Positions 34,901 to 42,400 of a stretch of 64,000 bases of DNA are shown here, in pieces (within the stretch, counting starts at the first letter, position 1; every line of letters starts with the position of its first letter). The notes beneath the pieces were generated by a model. That model had not been told where the DNA came from, did no database searches, and saw only the letters and a program-made list of their open reading frames with translations. Source of the DNA: Phoronis australis. Taxonomy: Eukaryota > Phoronida > Phoronidae. The stretch is from the NCBI GenBank assembly GCA_002633005.1, contig NMRA01000006.1, positions 1,823,359 to 1,887,358 of the forward strand, in the 5' to 3' direction. The translations under genes were made by a program, and so were the position numbers.

Positions 34901-34917
34901 TGGTGGCAAAGATTTAA
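7841..34917 (+). CDS. PAG1: PAG1/Cbp-like transmembrane phosphotyrosine adaptor, seven coding exons, 610 aa
   Basis: Coding exons are 7841-7953, 18508-18559, 28477-28730, 31303-31913, 32615-32718, 33766-33943 and 34397-34917. All junctions are GT-AG, codon phases match and they sum to 611 codons. Residues 1-9 form a tiny ectodomain, 10-32 a hydrophobic helix ending at C32 (possible palmitoylation), and the rest is a disordered acidic tail. Phosphotyrosine-type sites are Y165 (YDHI), Y182 (YDKV), Y200 (YAHV), Y222 (YAIV), Y268 (YAVV), Y294 (YAVI), Y347 (YSAI), Y376 (YSVV), Y402 (YDEI), Y454 (YAEV), Y498 (YEEI), Y521 (YDTV) and Y588 (YEEI). PPPPVPEK at 297-304 is an SH3-type ligand. Human PAG1 has the same layout in 432 residues and recruits Csk and Src-family kinases in membrane rafts. 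The YAVV-DKNK stretch and the APPPVP-type segment resemble it. A function as an SH2/SH3 docking scaffold is inferred. The start is chosen because an in-frame TAG directly precedes the ATG. The family call is less certain than the gene model. Confidence 0.78.
8745..8985. repeat. AAATTCCCCTC-rich degenerate repeat
   Basis: The phrase AAATTCCCCTC recurs at about 8760, 8790 and 8967. The order AATTCCCCTCATGAGGCCCAAAAATTCCCC is mirrored in reverse complement at 35488-35555 (GAGGAAATTTTGGACC, TGATGGGAATTTTGTG). This suggests a diverged dispersed family. Confidence 0.35.
9668..9885 (+). mobile_element. GGTTAA/CGCCC repeat family, copy 1
   Basis: It begins TACCGTAATCGTTCGGGTTAA and then carries a series of TTAA-C/G-CGCCCA motifs (GTTAACGCCC, GTTAACCGCCC, TTTAACCGCCC, GTTAAGCGCCC three times) at intervals of about 20-35 bases. 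It ends around AAGGAAACGGTGATTCCCTG. The same order of motifs appears in reverse at 14700-14915 and in truncated form at 26000-26147, so this is a dispersed non-autonomous element with an internally repetitive body. No coding capacity is present. Confidence 0.75.
10861..11234 (+). repeat. TAGTTTCATCT minisatellite
   Basis: About ten to twelve degenerate units of the type CTAGTTTCATCTYAGTAACGTTTTT follow each other. The core TAGTTTCATCT is spaced irregularly at about 25-60 bases, and the related word GTTCATCATAGTAGCA is interspersed. The array is strand-asymmetric (T-rich plus strand) and carries no open frame across it. It appears to be old because units differ from one another. Confidence 0.7.
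11690..11960 (-). repeat. old dispersed repeat, inverted partner of 16535-16800
   Basis: The reverse complement of this stretch reads TTCTAAATTTTTATTTTG, a T-rich run with GATAAAAATAGTAAAAG, AGTGAAACAT and then GAGATATGATGTTTTGAAG. The plus strand at 16535-16800 shows these words in the same order: TTCTAAATTGTC, CATAAAAATTACAAAAG, TTGAAACAT and GAGATATGATGTTTCGAAG. Identity is moderate, so the copies are ancient. Confidence 0.5.
12374..12560. mobile_element. GGTTAA/CGCCC repeat family, copy 2, palindromic arrangement
   Basis: It starts like copy 1 (TACCGTAAACGTTCGGGTTAA). The body then reads in the opposite sense (GGGTGGGCGGTTAACCAGACATGGGCGCTTAA), closing with AACCGCCCTGGGCGGTTAA, a perfect short palindrome. 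A G-run of about 25 bases with an undetermined base at 12492 interrupts it. The mix of orientations suggests a fold-back derivative of the family. Confidence 0.65.
14700..14915 (-). mobile_element. GGTTAA/CGCCC repeat family, copy 3, inverted relative to copy 1
   Basis: Read on the minus strand from 14915, it gives CGTTCGGGTTAACGC, CCCCTACTTTAGGTGGATTTT, GTTAAGCGCCCACCTCTCGG and AAGGAAACG, matching copy 1 along its whole length. Copies 1 and 3 therefore face each other across about 4.8 kb of intron. They could be two independent insertions or the termini of one large fold-back element. Confidence 0.75.
16535..16800 (+). repeat. old dispersed repeat, inverted partner of 11690-11960
   Basis: This is the plus-strand member of the inverted pair. 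It carries GACGTTTTTGAGATATGATGTTTCGAAG near its distal end. No open reading frame or RNA-gene feature was seen in it. Confidence 0.5.
18508..18559 (+). CDS. PAG1: PAG1-like adaptor, exon 2
   Basis: This small exon of 52 bases completes G38 and encodes E39-K55 (EISSEAHLNSVRSPDAK). It has acceptor TTTTACAG and donor AAG|GTAAAC. It is short and low in motif content, so its support comes from matching phase on both sides and from the charged juxtamembrane composition. Confidence 0.68.
19860..20480. repeat. degenerate repeat block with recurring AAATTTCAAGC-GATC phrase
   Basis: The words AAATTTCAAGCCGATCAGACGAAAACT (near 19967), CCAAATTTCAAGCAGATCCGTCAAGG (near 20162) and TAGATTTCGTGTTGATCCGATAAGAATT (near 20424) are variants of one phrase. 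Each follows a GCCACCTTG or GCACCATCTTG-type box by a variable distance. Spacing is irregular, so I call it a decayed tandem or composite repeat rather than a clean satellite. Confidence 0.4.
21902..23101. repeat. imperfect direct duplication flanking an N
   Basis: Sequence 21902-22415 recurs at 22586-23101, with a few substitutions and two single-base insertions (for example GTTATGTACTT versus GTTATGCACTT). An undetermined base sits at 22416, immediately after copy 1, and 22417-22585 is unique. About 1 percent divergence next to an N fits two haplotypes or overlapping contigs placed in series. Confidence 0.9.
23661..24062 (+). other. 133-codon cysteine-rich open frame, unassigned
   Basis: The open frame starts with MGCCAVCIVPGHSF and ends with LLLFTNH. 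It has about twenty cysteines, including CPLCFPCCDYVYC and CIPCHNRFHAWCVIC, followed by a hydrophobic stretch (PVTLLVLCCYYACAIFGACV). Cysteine pairs next to a membrane-like segment can look like a small zinc-binding membrane protein. However, the region is TGT/TGC-rich, I recognise no family and no splice partner is evident. It lies inside intron 2 of the adaptor gene. It is most likely a chance frame or a repeat remnant. Confidence 0.2.
26000..26147 (+). mobile_element. GGTTAA/CGCCC repeat family, copy 4, truncated
   Basis: It begins TACCGTAATCGTTCGGGTTAA, as copy 1 does, and follows it almost base for base through GTTAACCGCCC and AATTAAGCGCCCACC. It stops at CTCTCGGTTAAG, where copy 1 continues. 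High similarity to copy 1 suggests this subfamily moved relatively recently. Confidence 0.75.
28477..28730 (+). CDS. PAG1: PAG1-like adaptor, exon 3 (Ser/Gly-rich segment)
   Basis: It encodes A56-E139 plus two bases of R140. The start is acidic (EVFVEEETGEV). The middle is a low-complexity, polar Ser/Gly/Arg/Gln run with no tyrosine before the last residues, so it is probably a flexible spacer between membrane and docking sites. Acceptor TTTTTCTAG and donor GAGAG|GTATGG. GC content rises clearly above the flanking introns. Confidence 0.8.
28731..31302 (+). other. adaptor intron 3 (2.6 kb)
   Basis: It is AT-rich, with one diverged tandem duplication at 29404-29610. A 77-codon open frame at 30133-30366 is AT-biased and unrelated to anything I recognise. 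No other structure was seen. Confidence 0.7.
29404..29610. repeat. diverged tandem pair of about 103-bp units
   Basis: Unit 1 reads GTGAATAATTGTTTAAAAGTAGGTTCG, AATTTTCTTG, CTTGAAACCACC and ACAAAC. Unit 2, starting near 29504, repeats GGGAATAATTGTTTAAAAGCAGGTTTG, AATTTTTGG, CCTGAAATGACC and ATAAAC in the same order. Only two units are recognisable. Confidence 0.7.
31303..31913 (+). CDS. PAG1: PAG1-like adaptor, exon 4 (main tyrosine-motif exon)
   Basis: It encodes N141-P343, with six regularly spaced docking-type tyrosines (Y165, Y182, Y200, Y222, Y268, Y294), usually preceded by acidic or Asn-Pro/Asp-Pro residues. A proline cluster (PPPPVPEK) follows Y294 directly, the strongest point of resemblance to vertebrate PAG1. 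Acceptor GTGCTCCAG and donor CCAG|GTAATG. If the donor is skipped, the frame stays open to 32119. Confidence 0.88.
32615..32718 (+). CDS. PAG1: PAG1-like adaptor, exon 5
   Basis: It completes D344 and encodes P345-V378, carrying PPYSAITARE (Y347) and EEDYYSV (Y375/Y376). The YSAI site sits where human PAG1 has its Csk-docking YSSV site, judged by order after the proline segment. Acceptor CTTGTCAG and donor GTA|GTAAGT. Confidence 0.8.
33766..33943 (+). CDS. PAG1: PAG1-like adaptor, exon 6
   Basis: It encodes V379-H437 with SSDLYDEISGG (Y402) and a second proline patch (APPPV, 419-423). The last base joins the next exon to make D438. Acceptor TTGCCATAG and donor CATG|GTGAGT. A long antisense open frame over this exon is a shadow. 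Confidence 0.8.
34397..34917 (+). CDS. PAG1: PAG1-like adaptor, exon 7 (C-terminal, two YEEI sites)
   Basis: It encodes N439-I610 and the TAA stop. It carries QLYAEVHKP (Y454), QCYEEINL (Y498), PNYDTVMKS (Y521) and HMYEEIDT (Y588). pYEEI is the textbook high-affinity ligand of Src-family SH2 domains. The protein ends MVAKI, not the TRL-type PDZ ligand of human PAG1. Acceptor ATTTCAG. Confidence 0.88.
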
Positions 34918-35171
34918 GACAGTTCTTTAAACGCTGATGGATCGTTATTGCCTTTGGTTTCCTTATTCAACTACGCTTATATAAGTAAAGAGTTACGAGG
35001 CAAATGATTTGTATGAAATTGAAAATTTTCTTTTACAGGGTGCTGTTCAAAATAGTCTGATGATATGGCTGCCACTTTAGTTAAGTGTAGTTACCATTTT
35101 CTCGGGTCTAACTGTCTGCTGCTTTGATGTAAGAGTTCCTCCCAGATGAAGCACAATCGTGAAAAATACAA

Positions 35172-35177
35172 AATAAA
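35172..35177 (+). promoter_or_regulatory. candidate polyadenylation signal for the adaptor gene
   Basis: A canonical AATAAA lies 255 bases after the stop codon of the PAG1-like gene, the first one downstream on this strand. Sequence alone does not prove its use. Confidence 0.45.
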
Positions 35178-36779
35178 TTGAGACTCACCATTAAATTACA
35201 TCCTACTCTGCATACCAGTGTAACAGTTACACTAGCTGTGAACTTGGGACGTGTATTCACATCGGCCGAGTGTAAGGGTACCTATGCATTCTGAGTGGAA
35301 ATGTGAGAGAGGGGAGAATCCCTTGTCGTCACTCAGTCCACCTGCTGGAGATGCGTGAAGTAGGCAAGCCTTGAGTCTTGTGCTCATTTCAAAAGAAGAG
35401 CTGCCTAACATACTGCTTAGAGCAGACCACCCATCAGGACGTGGATTATTCTTGGAATTGGTATGTGCAGGATAAATGGGATTCTGACCTAGAGGGAAAT
35501 TTTTTTAATCAGTGCAGAGGAAATTTTGGACCTGATGGGAATTTTGTGTGATGTATTTTTCAAAGGGGAATGGGGCCTTAATACCCGTATCTAATAATCA
35601 AGGGCCATGCAGTCTCTCAAACGTTTACAGAGGAGTGTCATAAATATGAACCTGCTCTCAAGTTTTCAATCGTGACAAATTTTGAGTGCACTACATTGTT
35701 TATGTGGCTTTGGTAACCTTTGTGCCAAGGTGAAACTAAAGGTCACAAAGTCATGCTGTGAAAGTGTGATGAATACAAGTTTTCAAGTGGCCAATTTTGC
35801 CATTTTGAAATCGCAATATTTTTGTCATTCTATGGAAATGTTATCACGTCGTGTTGCTCCTTGTGTTCTCATGAATATTCATATAACAGTACAAGATGCT
35901 GATTGGGAGGCAACATGATGCGGTTAAGTGGGAACGATTGTAAATGGTTTTTGACTTGATAATGAAATCAAAAAGTACATTTTATGCTTTTCTTGAACAT
36001 TGAATCAAAGCTTTTAATCACGATTGAACAGACTTATATTTTGGATACTTTCATGAAAGTAGGTTTGTAGTCATTTGTCTTGGTGTCTCGCTTCTTGATC
36101 AGTATTTGTGCTAAAACTTTATTTTGGGATATAATGATAGTTGTAAGCTGTTATGTGTGCGACGTGAAGGATGCTTTTGCCTGCTATTTGTATTAGTTAG
36201 ACGGTTTGTTTTATAAAAATATATTATTTTTTTATTCAAGATGTAGGTAATGTTGGCCATTTAAATTATATTGAAGACAAATCAGTTTAATATTTTTTGA
36301 ATTCCATGAAATGAAATTCTACATTGCTTTGTGGTTTTGATGTCCTTGTTCTAGTTGTATTAAACGAGGCATTTCAAACACCATGCTCTTTGGGCTTTAG
36401 ATAATTTTTTTGAGGAGCACAAGCCTTCATGTAGCTATTTTGGCAAAAATTTTGTTGTTTGCACGACTTGTTTGTAGCACTTATTTGTCTTTTACATTTC
36501 CAAGTAACGATACGGAGTTTCTTGTACTTTGCCTTTAAGAGTAACTGAAGCCGCTTTGCTAGTGTTAGCTGAATAAAACAATCCCCCACTATGTAAATAG
36601 CAGAGGTAGATTTAATTGAGGGTAGCGCAGGTGTTTTTTCACCACCTTTCAGTAAAATCTCACCAATTTGGGACAATATGACTGAAAAGTGAGGTTTCAT
36701 TTTTCCCATTCCCTCAAACTATGAACAGTACCATGTCAATGCTTTTTATGATGCAAGTTGTTTACCAAAGTTAAAAATG

Positions 36780-37175
36780 TATCTGCATGCTCCTAACTAT
36801 GCTAATGTATAGCAGGAACTAAATGACAATGCTATTTGAACATCATCTACACTAAAAAAGTGCAATGACAACTTGTAAATGTTAAAACAAAAAATTCTGC
36901 GAATAGGTGACCTTTGCACTAATTGCGTACCTCGCAGGCTCACATAACCCGCATCATTCAGCATAATTCCCCAGCACCACGTCGCTATACTTACTGGACA
37001 CGGGTCAGTGATTTGCGGCGAATTACTGTAGCCACAAAACTCGTTCTCAAAAACAATTGGCAATTTTCAACCTACATCACATTCACACTGTCACACTGTA
37101 TGTTGTGTTTGTAACTAATTTGGACAAGCAATCACACAGATAAGGAATTACCCTGAAAGTTTCACTTTAAAACCT
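36780..37175 (+). mobile_element. 400-bp dispersed repeat, copy 1
   Basis: Sequence from TGCATGCTCCTAACTATGC through GCTATTTGAACATCATCTAC, AATAGGTGACCTTTGCACTAA, ACTTACTGGACACGG and TATGTTGTGTTTGTAACTAA to GATAAGGAATTACC recurs collinearly at 56103-56497, about 19 kb away, at roughly 80 percent identity. No tRNA-like promoter, open frame or clear terminal repeat is visible, so the class is unknown (MITE or other non-autonomous element). Confidence 0.8.
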
Positions 37176-37949
37176 TTCACTGTTTTGAAAAATTGTTAAA
37201 ATTCATAAACTGATAACCTTTAAAATGAAAACCGGGAAATTTTGCCAATTATTTTTCTTAGACGTTGGTGAGATTTTACTGTTATTACTGGTAGTGTCCG
37301 AACTCGGAATGTTTGACTACCATGAATACCTTCAAGGAGTTCTCTGACAAGAAATAATATGTGTGGCAACATGGTTAAAAACTATGATCAAAAGATGTAA
37401 TGTCTGGAATACATGTAATTTTAAAAGCTCGCCAAAAATTCTGCACCAAGTATGAGGTAGCATTTGGCAAGAGCGTTTAGTTTTTTCAAATAAATTTAGT
37501 TTTACTGTCCTACTTGGTTTTAAATGATTTTTACTCTTGTAAGATTTTTGCTGTGTGCTTCCATAACTATTAAGGTTAAATGTTAAAACAGTTCATTATA
37601 AATGTACAATTCAAATCACTTTGAAAGTGATATTCTCTGCATAATCATTAACCAATAAACACATTGTAATATATTCACCTGTGTTGTTAATTAAGAAGCT
37701 AAAACTTTGCACCTGTAAAATAACATGGGTGGGGCCTGTAATTAGATGGCAATGAAGGGTCATTATCAGGCTTACAGCAGAAAAACATTTTTGGATGGGA
37801 TGGACTTTTTCAGTTATTAAAACAGTAAAATCTGTTGTTCTTATCATTTTTATTACTAAAAGCCAACTCTCGCCATTGTCTGACAGACATTCACTGAAAT
37901 CAAAGCTGGTGACTATACAAGTTCAACACACTTAAAATATTCTGCCATT

Positions 37950-38030
37950 TATCCAGAGGAGGGTTTAGCTACAACAGTTTAGAGTTTGGCTGTGACTGCA
38001 GCGTTCCGGGTTCGATTCCATGTTGAGGCT
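37950..38030 (+). mobile_element. tRNA-like remnant, probable SINE head
   Basis: GGTTCGATTCC at 38009-38019 matches the RNA polymerase III B-box consensus, and TTTAGCTACAACAG upstream is A-box-like. The T-arm stem does not pair (CCGGG against CCATG) and no acceptor stem closes. This is therefore not a functional tRNA gene; a decayed tRNA-derived SINE is the simplest reading. Confidence 0.35.
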
Positions 38031-39381
38031 GATTTTAGAAAATCATTTTTCCGCCAAACGTATCTCTTAATCTTTAAGGTAATTGACTACCTTCGATATC
38101 AAAGGTCAGTTATCGCATATTTTTTAAAATACTACATTTTAACCCCAAAAACATTGAACCTCATTACATTACACATCAAGGGAACTTCAAAATCTGTATG
38201 TTACAATGATACTTTGTTTTGTTCACGGTAGATTTACAAACAATAGATAATATTGGGACTTCGCACGGTTTGTTAGAACGGAGCCGTCCACCCTCTAAAC
38301 AGTACGTTGCAATGACCAGACAGTACGTGCTGGAAAATAATACTTGAATATTTGTAAACATATGATGGTTAATTTTTTAACAAATTGTCTTTTTATGTTG
38401 GTTTCCGAAAGTTTTGTTGATGTAAAAATTTTTTGCTTAAACCTAATTTGTTTTATTAGCTAGAAAATATGTCCGGGCATTTTAGCCTGAGAACTTGCCT
38501 TTCAAGAACAAAAAAAAATTGGAAGTCTTCATTTTTGACAAAATATTCGGGGCTAAGCTTTTCACACTATGTAGAAGTTGCAGCAATCACCATAAAAATA
38601 TGTGAAAAAATATTACACCGCATAGAAGCCCTTGAAAATAAAAAGGGGTATTTTGAAAATTATTTTTGTCTGACTTTGGTGACATTTTACCATACAGAAT
38701 CAGAAGGCCACAAACTATTGTTGGACTAACAAGATGTGGACCCTTCTCTTGATAAAGTGTGACGCTTTTTGATTTTAATTCACCAGGCTTATTCACATGA
38801 CTACAAATGTCCAGGCATGCACATAACGTGCATCTATGTTTACCAAGACTTTTAAAACACACAGTAGATAGTCATTACCTTCACAATGTATCAGACTGTT
38901 ATAAGGAAGATTATCAAAACAACCATTCAAGTCCAAATAAGCAACACTCACAAAATGTGTTGACAAGAGTAAGCAATTACAGTATTACACCTGTAGAACT
39001 CTGCACTGCGGTACATCACAAACTGTGGTTTCATCCTTCAGGTATGACCATAGTTAACGGAGCACAATCAACCTTAAACTGCCATTAGCTTATATGGAAC
39101 AGTAAACGTGCAAGTTCCACACTAACATACTGTGTACAACTAGTCAGTCCTTTGACTCCTTGGAGCAAGTGTAAAAACTCCCTTGTGTGTATACTAGGGC
39201 ATATGCCCTTAAACAGTCAAATAAGGGAAATTCAAATACAAATTCAAATTGTCCTCGTTACCTCACTGGCTTATGGACAATCATATGGACGACAATACGC
39301 ACATGGTAAAACAACAAATGTTGAGAAATGTAAAATAAATTAACAACACATCTTCAGTACATGTCTAAGTTAGAGGTGGTC

Positions 39382-39486
39382 TTATTGCAGTAAGGGTTCC
39401 ATCACCTTGGTGATCTCAGCTATGCGTGGTGACATGGCTTTGTATTTGTCCAGCTCCACACCCATTACACATGCAAGGTCAGTGAC
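39382..39486 (-). CDS. DESI1: DESI1-PUL, exon 11 (C-terminus)
   Basis: It encodes V418-Q451 and [22 protein letters not shown] followed by [10 protein letters not shown] parallels the AKSLGVDSQIKKYSSVSEP..FILNLL ending of PUL proteins, so the domain is complete. Confidence 0.92.
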   Translation of the reverse strand, partial: VTDLACVMGVELDKYKAMSPRIAEITKVMEPLLQ

Positions 39487-42400
39487 CTGTAGGATGATGA
39501 AATATGACAAAGTCGTGTTAACACAAAATGTGAAGATAATTCACTGTAGGCACGCACGTTACAGGCAGGTGCTGAGGCTAGGGGCTCATTATCACCTTAC
39601 TAGCTGAAGAAATTAATTCAGTCAAGTGTTTCAGTCAATGAGGCCTTGCCATGTATAACTAATATTGACCATTAATCACAGACAGGCATGCAGGGAACTA
39701 TTTTCAGTGACACTGATAGGAAATTATTAATGAGGAGCTGTGTCTCAGACAACACGCCGTCATCTGATTTCAAAGTCATGACAAGTAAAAAGATCAAGCC
39801 AGCTCTGTACTTAGACAAAACATGGGTTGACATGCAAGGCAGTCTCCAAATAAAGTGTATGTCCAGTTACTTGTAGTCAATAGCCAAATCCCAGTGAGGA
39901 TGAACAGCTGCCAGTGTTCGGCTTAGAAGGACGAGTCATGCATTCTAGAATTATACTTGATCGAAAACTGTCAAAAAATTCTCACACTCGATGCAACCCA
40001 TTGCACGACAACAAATCTTTAGGGGTTAGAAAAGACAAATTTTGCTGAGTTCAAAGAGGCATTTTGTCACTGTTTAATTGTCAATGTCGAACTCCTAACT
40101 GAAGTTTGAAAAAATTACCGTGCTCATCCGATCTGAAATCATAACTGAAGAGTTAACAACTCATCACAGGCGATGCGTACATGCACTATTTTTGTGCAAT
40201 TTTATGGTTGGCCAACCTCAATGAACTCTGAAGCATTTTCTTGCATCAGTAAAGGTTTCAGTGTTCTTATTAGTAATGAAAATAGATTCCTATCACACTA
40301 AGGCATATCAAGAGTCTGATTTTATGAGAGTAAAAGGGCCAATTCAATTTTTCTTTTTAGCCAGCCAACTTTCATGAAATACAGCTTCAATGTGTCAACA
40401 AAAGGCAAATACAATGAGATTGGAAGGAATATTTTGTTGGATCACCACGCACCTCTTGATTTTCAGACATCAGTGTCTTCAGTGCAGACAGGCAGTGATG
40501 AGCAGTCTTCTCTGGTAGATCACTCATTAAACACTGCAGTACTGCACTGCCAATTTCAACCGCTGTGTCATCCGTCACCTAAAATTAATGAAGTAATAAA
40601 AGAACGATGGCTAATTAACCACATTGTAAAAACAACAACAAAAGTAGATTTGAGGCTGCTTCTTGTGAATGTAACACAACAAAATTTAATGCAGGATTTT
40701 TTCCTTAATTCAAGATTTCAACAAAACCTCTTTCAAATAGACAGTTACCACAGGTATAAATCATGACTTTCAGCCAAAAGGTCAGCGAGCAGGCCCTGAC
40801 ATTGTCCAGAATACTCCTTAAATTAGAAGGGCTGCAATGAAAACCCCTTTCGTACCTTATACTGAGTGACATTGTAGCTCAACGTTGCACCCGCTTCCCG
40901 AACTTCGCAATTTTCTTGCAGCAAACAGAAGACACAGCACCCCCCTGTCACCATACGATTAGTGACCGGCAGAGACTCCATGGTGAACTCTTCACGACTC
41001 AACAGCCAATCAACTCCCTTCTGGCTCTGGCAACAGTTTGACAGCTGGAAAGAACATAGACAATCCACATATAGTGTTTTAGTTTCAATTCGAAGATTTC
41101 ATCGATGGCACTGATGTCATTTTCCAAGTGCATTCTGGGGCGGTTGTCTACTCGTAAACATCTGGTGACATCACAGATAACTTGCAGACATGCTATCTGA
41201 CTTATAATTTGCACCTTAGGTGGCATTTCAGGTAATTTCAGCATAATCCAATAGCACATGCCTACAGAGTCTCATACAAAAGATTTGGTAATCCATTAAT
41301 TTGATGCATTTTGAGACTCACTTTCAAGCTTTTAATTTTGCATGATTGCTTACTTGTATTTGCACCAAAGAGCACATTGACTTCGACTGTATTTTCAATC
41401 GTTACATGCCCAAAAGACAAGTGTTGGTTTTCGTCTAATAATTTGCATGTAACGAAGTAATCTGTGATGTTACCTGAGATTTACAAGCCAAAAACTGTCC
41501 CACTATGCATTTGAAAAACAACTGCAGTGGAAGGAGATGAAATCCTCCAAATTGGTAACTGATTTTTTCTGAATAGCAATGAATATGACAGGCTCTAGTG
41601 CAAAGCACACACACAAGACAAAACTGTCCACTAAATATTCAAGCGTCTACTAGCAAATGTAAACACAGATTACTAAAATGTTTATAGCAAATTGATAGAT
41701 GATATACCTTGTTGTAAATGAGTATGAGATCATGCACATGGATTTATGCTATGAAAATCAATAACAATAAAAATATCCCTATTACTTTTATTGCATTTCT
41801 TTGTTGTCTTTATATTAACAACTATTATTCTGCGCAGGTGTGGATCCAGGGGGTCTGAGAATGTGCAGGTAAAGTGAGCACACGTTGTATTCCTCTACTA
41901 CTTTTAATAAAAATGTGGATGAACAGGTCAGGTCTCGACCCTTTTGACATCCATCTGCATCTCACTGGGACCTTCCACAAACACTCCGCCCCAAATAAAG
42001 GCACGTGTGCTTATAATAGGGAATATTCTTCAAACATACAATAGGCGACAGTTAAATTTCACTGCAGCTCGAAGGCTACTCCCAAAGGTAACTATGTTGG
42101 TAAGTGTCAAAGGAAAACAAGGCTCAAAGAGAAACAGGACAAAGTTTCCTTCACCACCTTATAAACTAAACTTAACTAATGGTGTCATTGGTACACAAAA
42201 TCCTTATTCTATGTTGACGACGCTATTGTCAGTGACCAAGGAACATGAGCTGTCTACAAAAAGGGAACTATAAGTTCTCCGATTCAGTGCCGTGTTGTTG
42301 ACACATTTTCCATTACTAGGCCCTCTTACCGATTTTAAACCAGCACTTGTATTTGGGGTAATAGAAAGACAAAAATATGCAATTTTCTGAATACCAGGAA

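Larger units (their letters stand above)
34918..39381. other. convergent intergenic region between the adaptor and DESI1-PUL genes
   Basis: It contains the 3' UTR of the plus-strand gene, a weak AATTCCCC-type repeat remnant near 35488-35555, a 400-bp dispersed repeat at 36780-37175 and a tRNA-like B-box remnant near 38009. The 3' UTR of the minus-strand gene lies below 39382. No canonical minus-strand AATAAA was noticed close to that stop. Open frames such as 38469-38729 and 38587-38862 are AT-rich and unassigned. Confidence 0.6.

Noticed and set aside
38000-38030. functional tRNA gene suggested by an exact B-box GGTTCGATTCC
   Set aside because: The T-stem and acceptor stem do not pair. It is treated as a SINE remnant.
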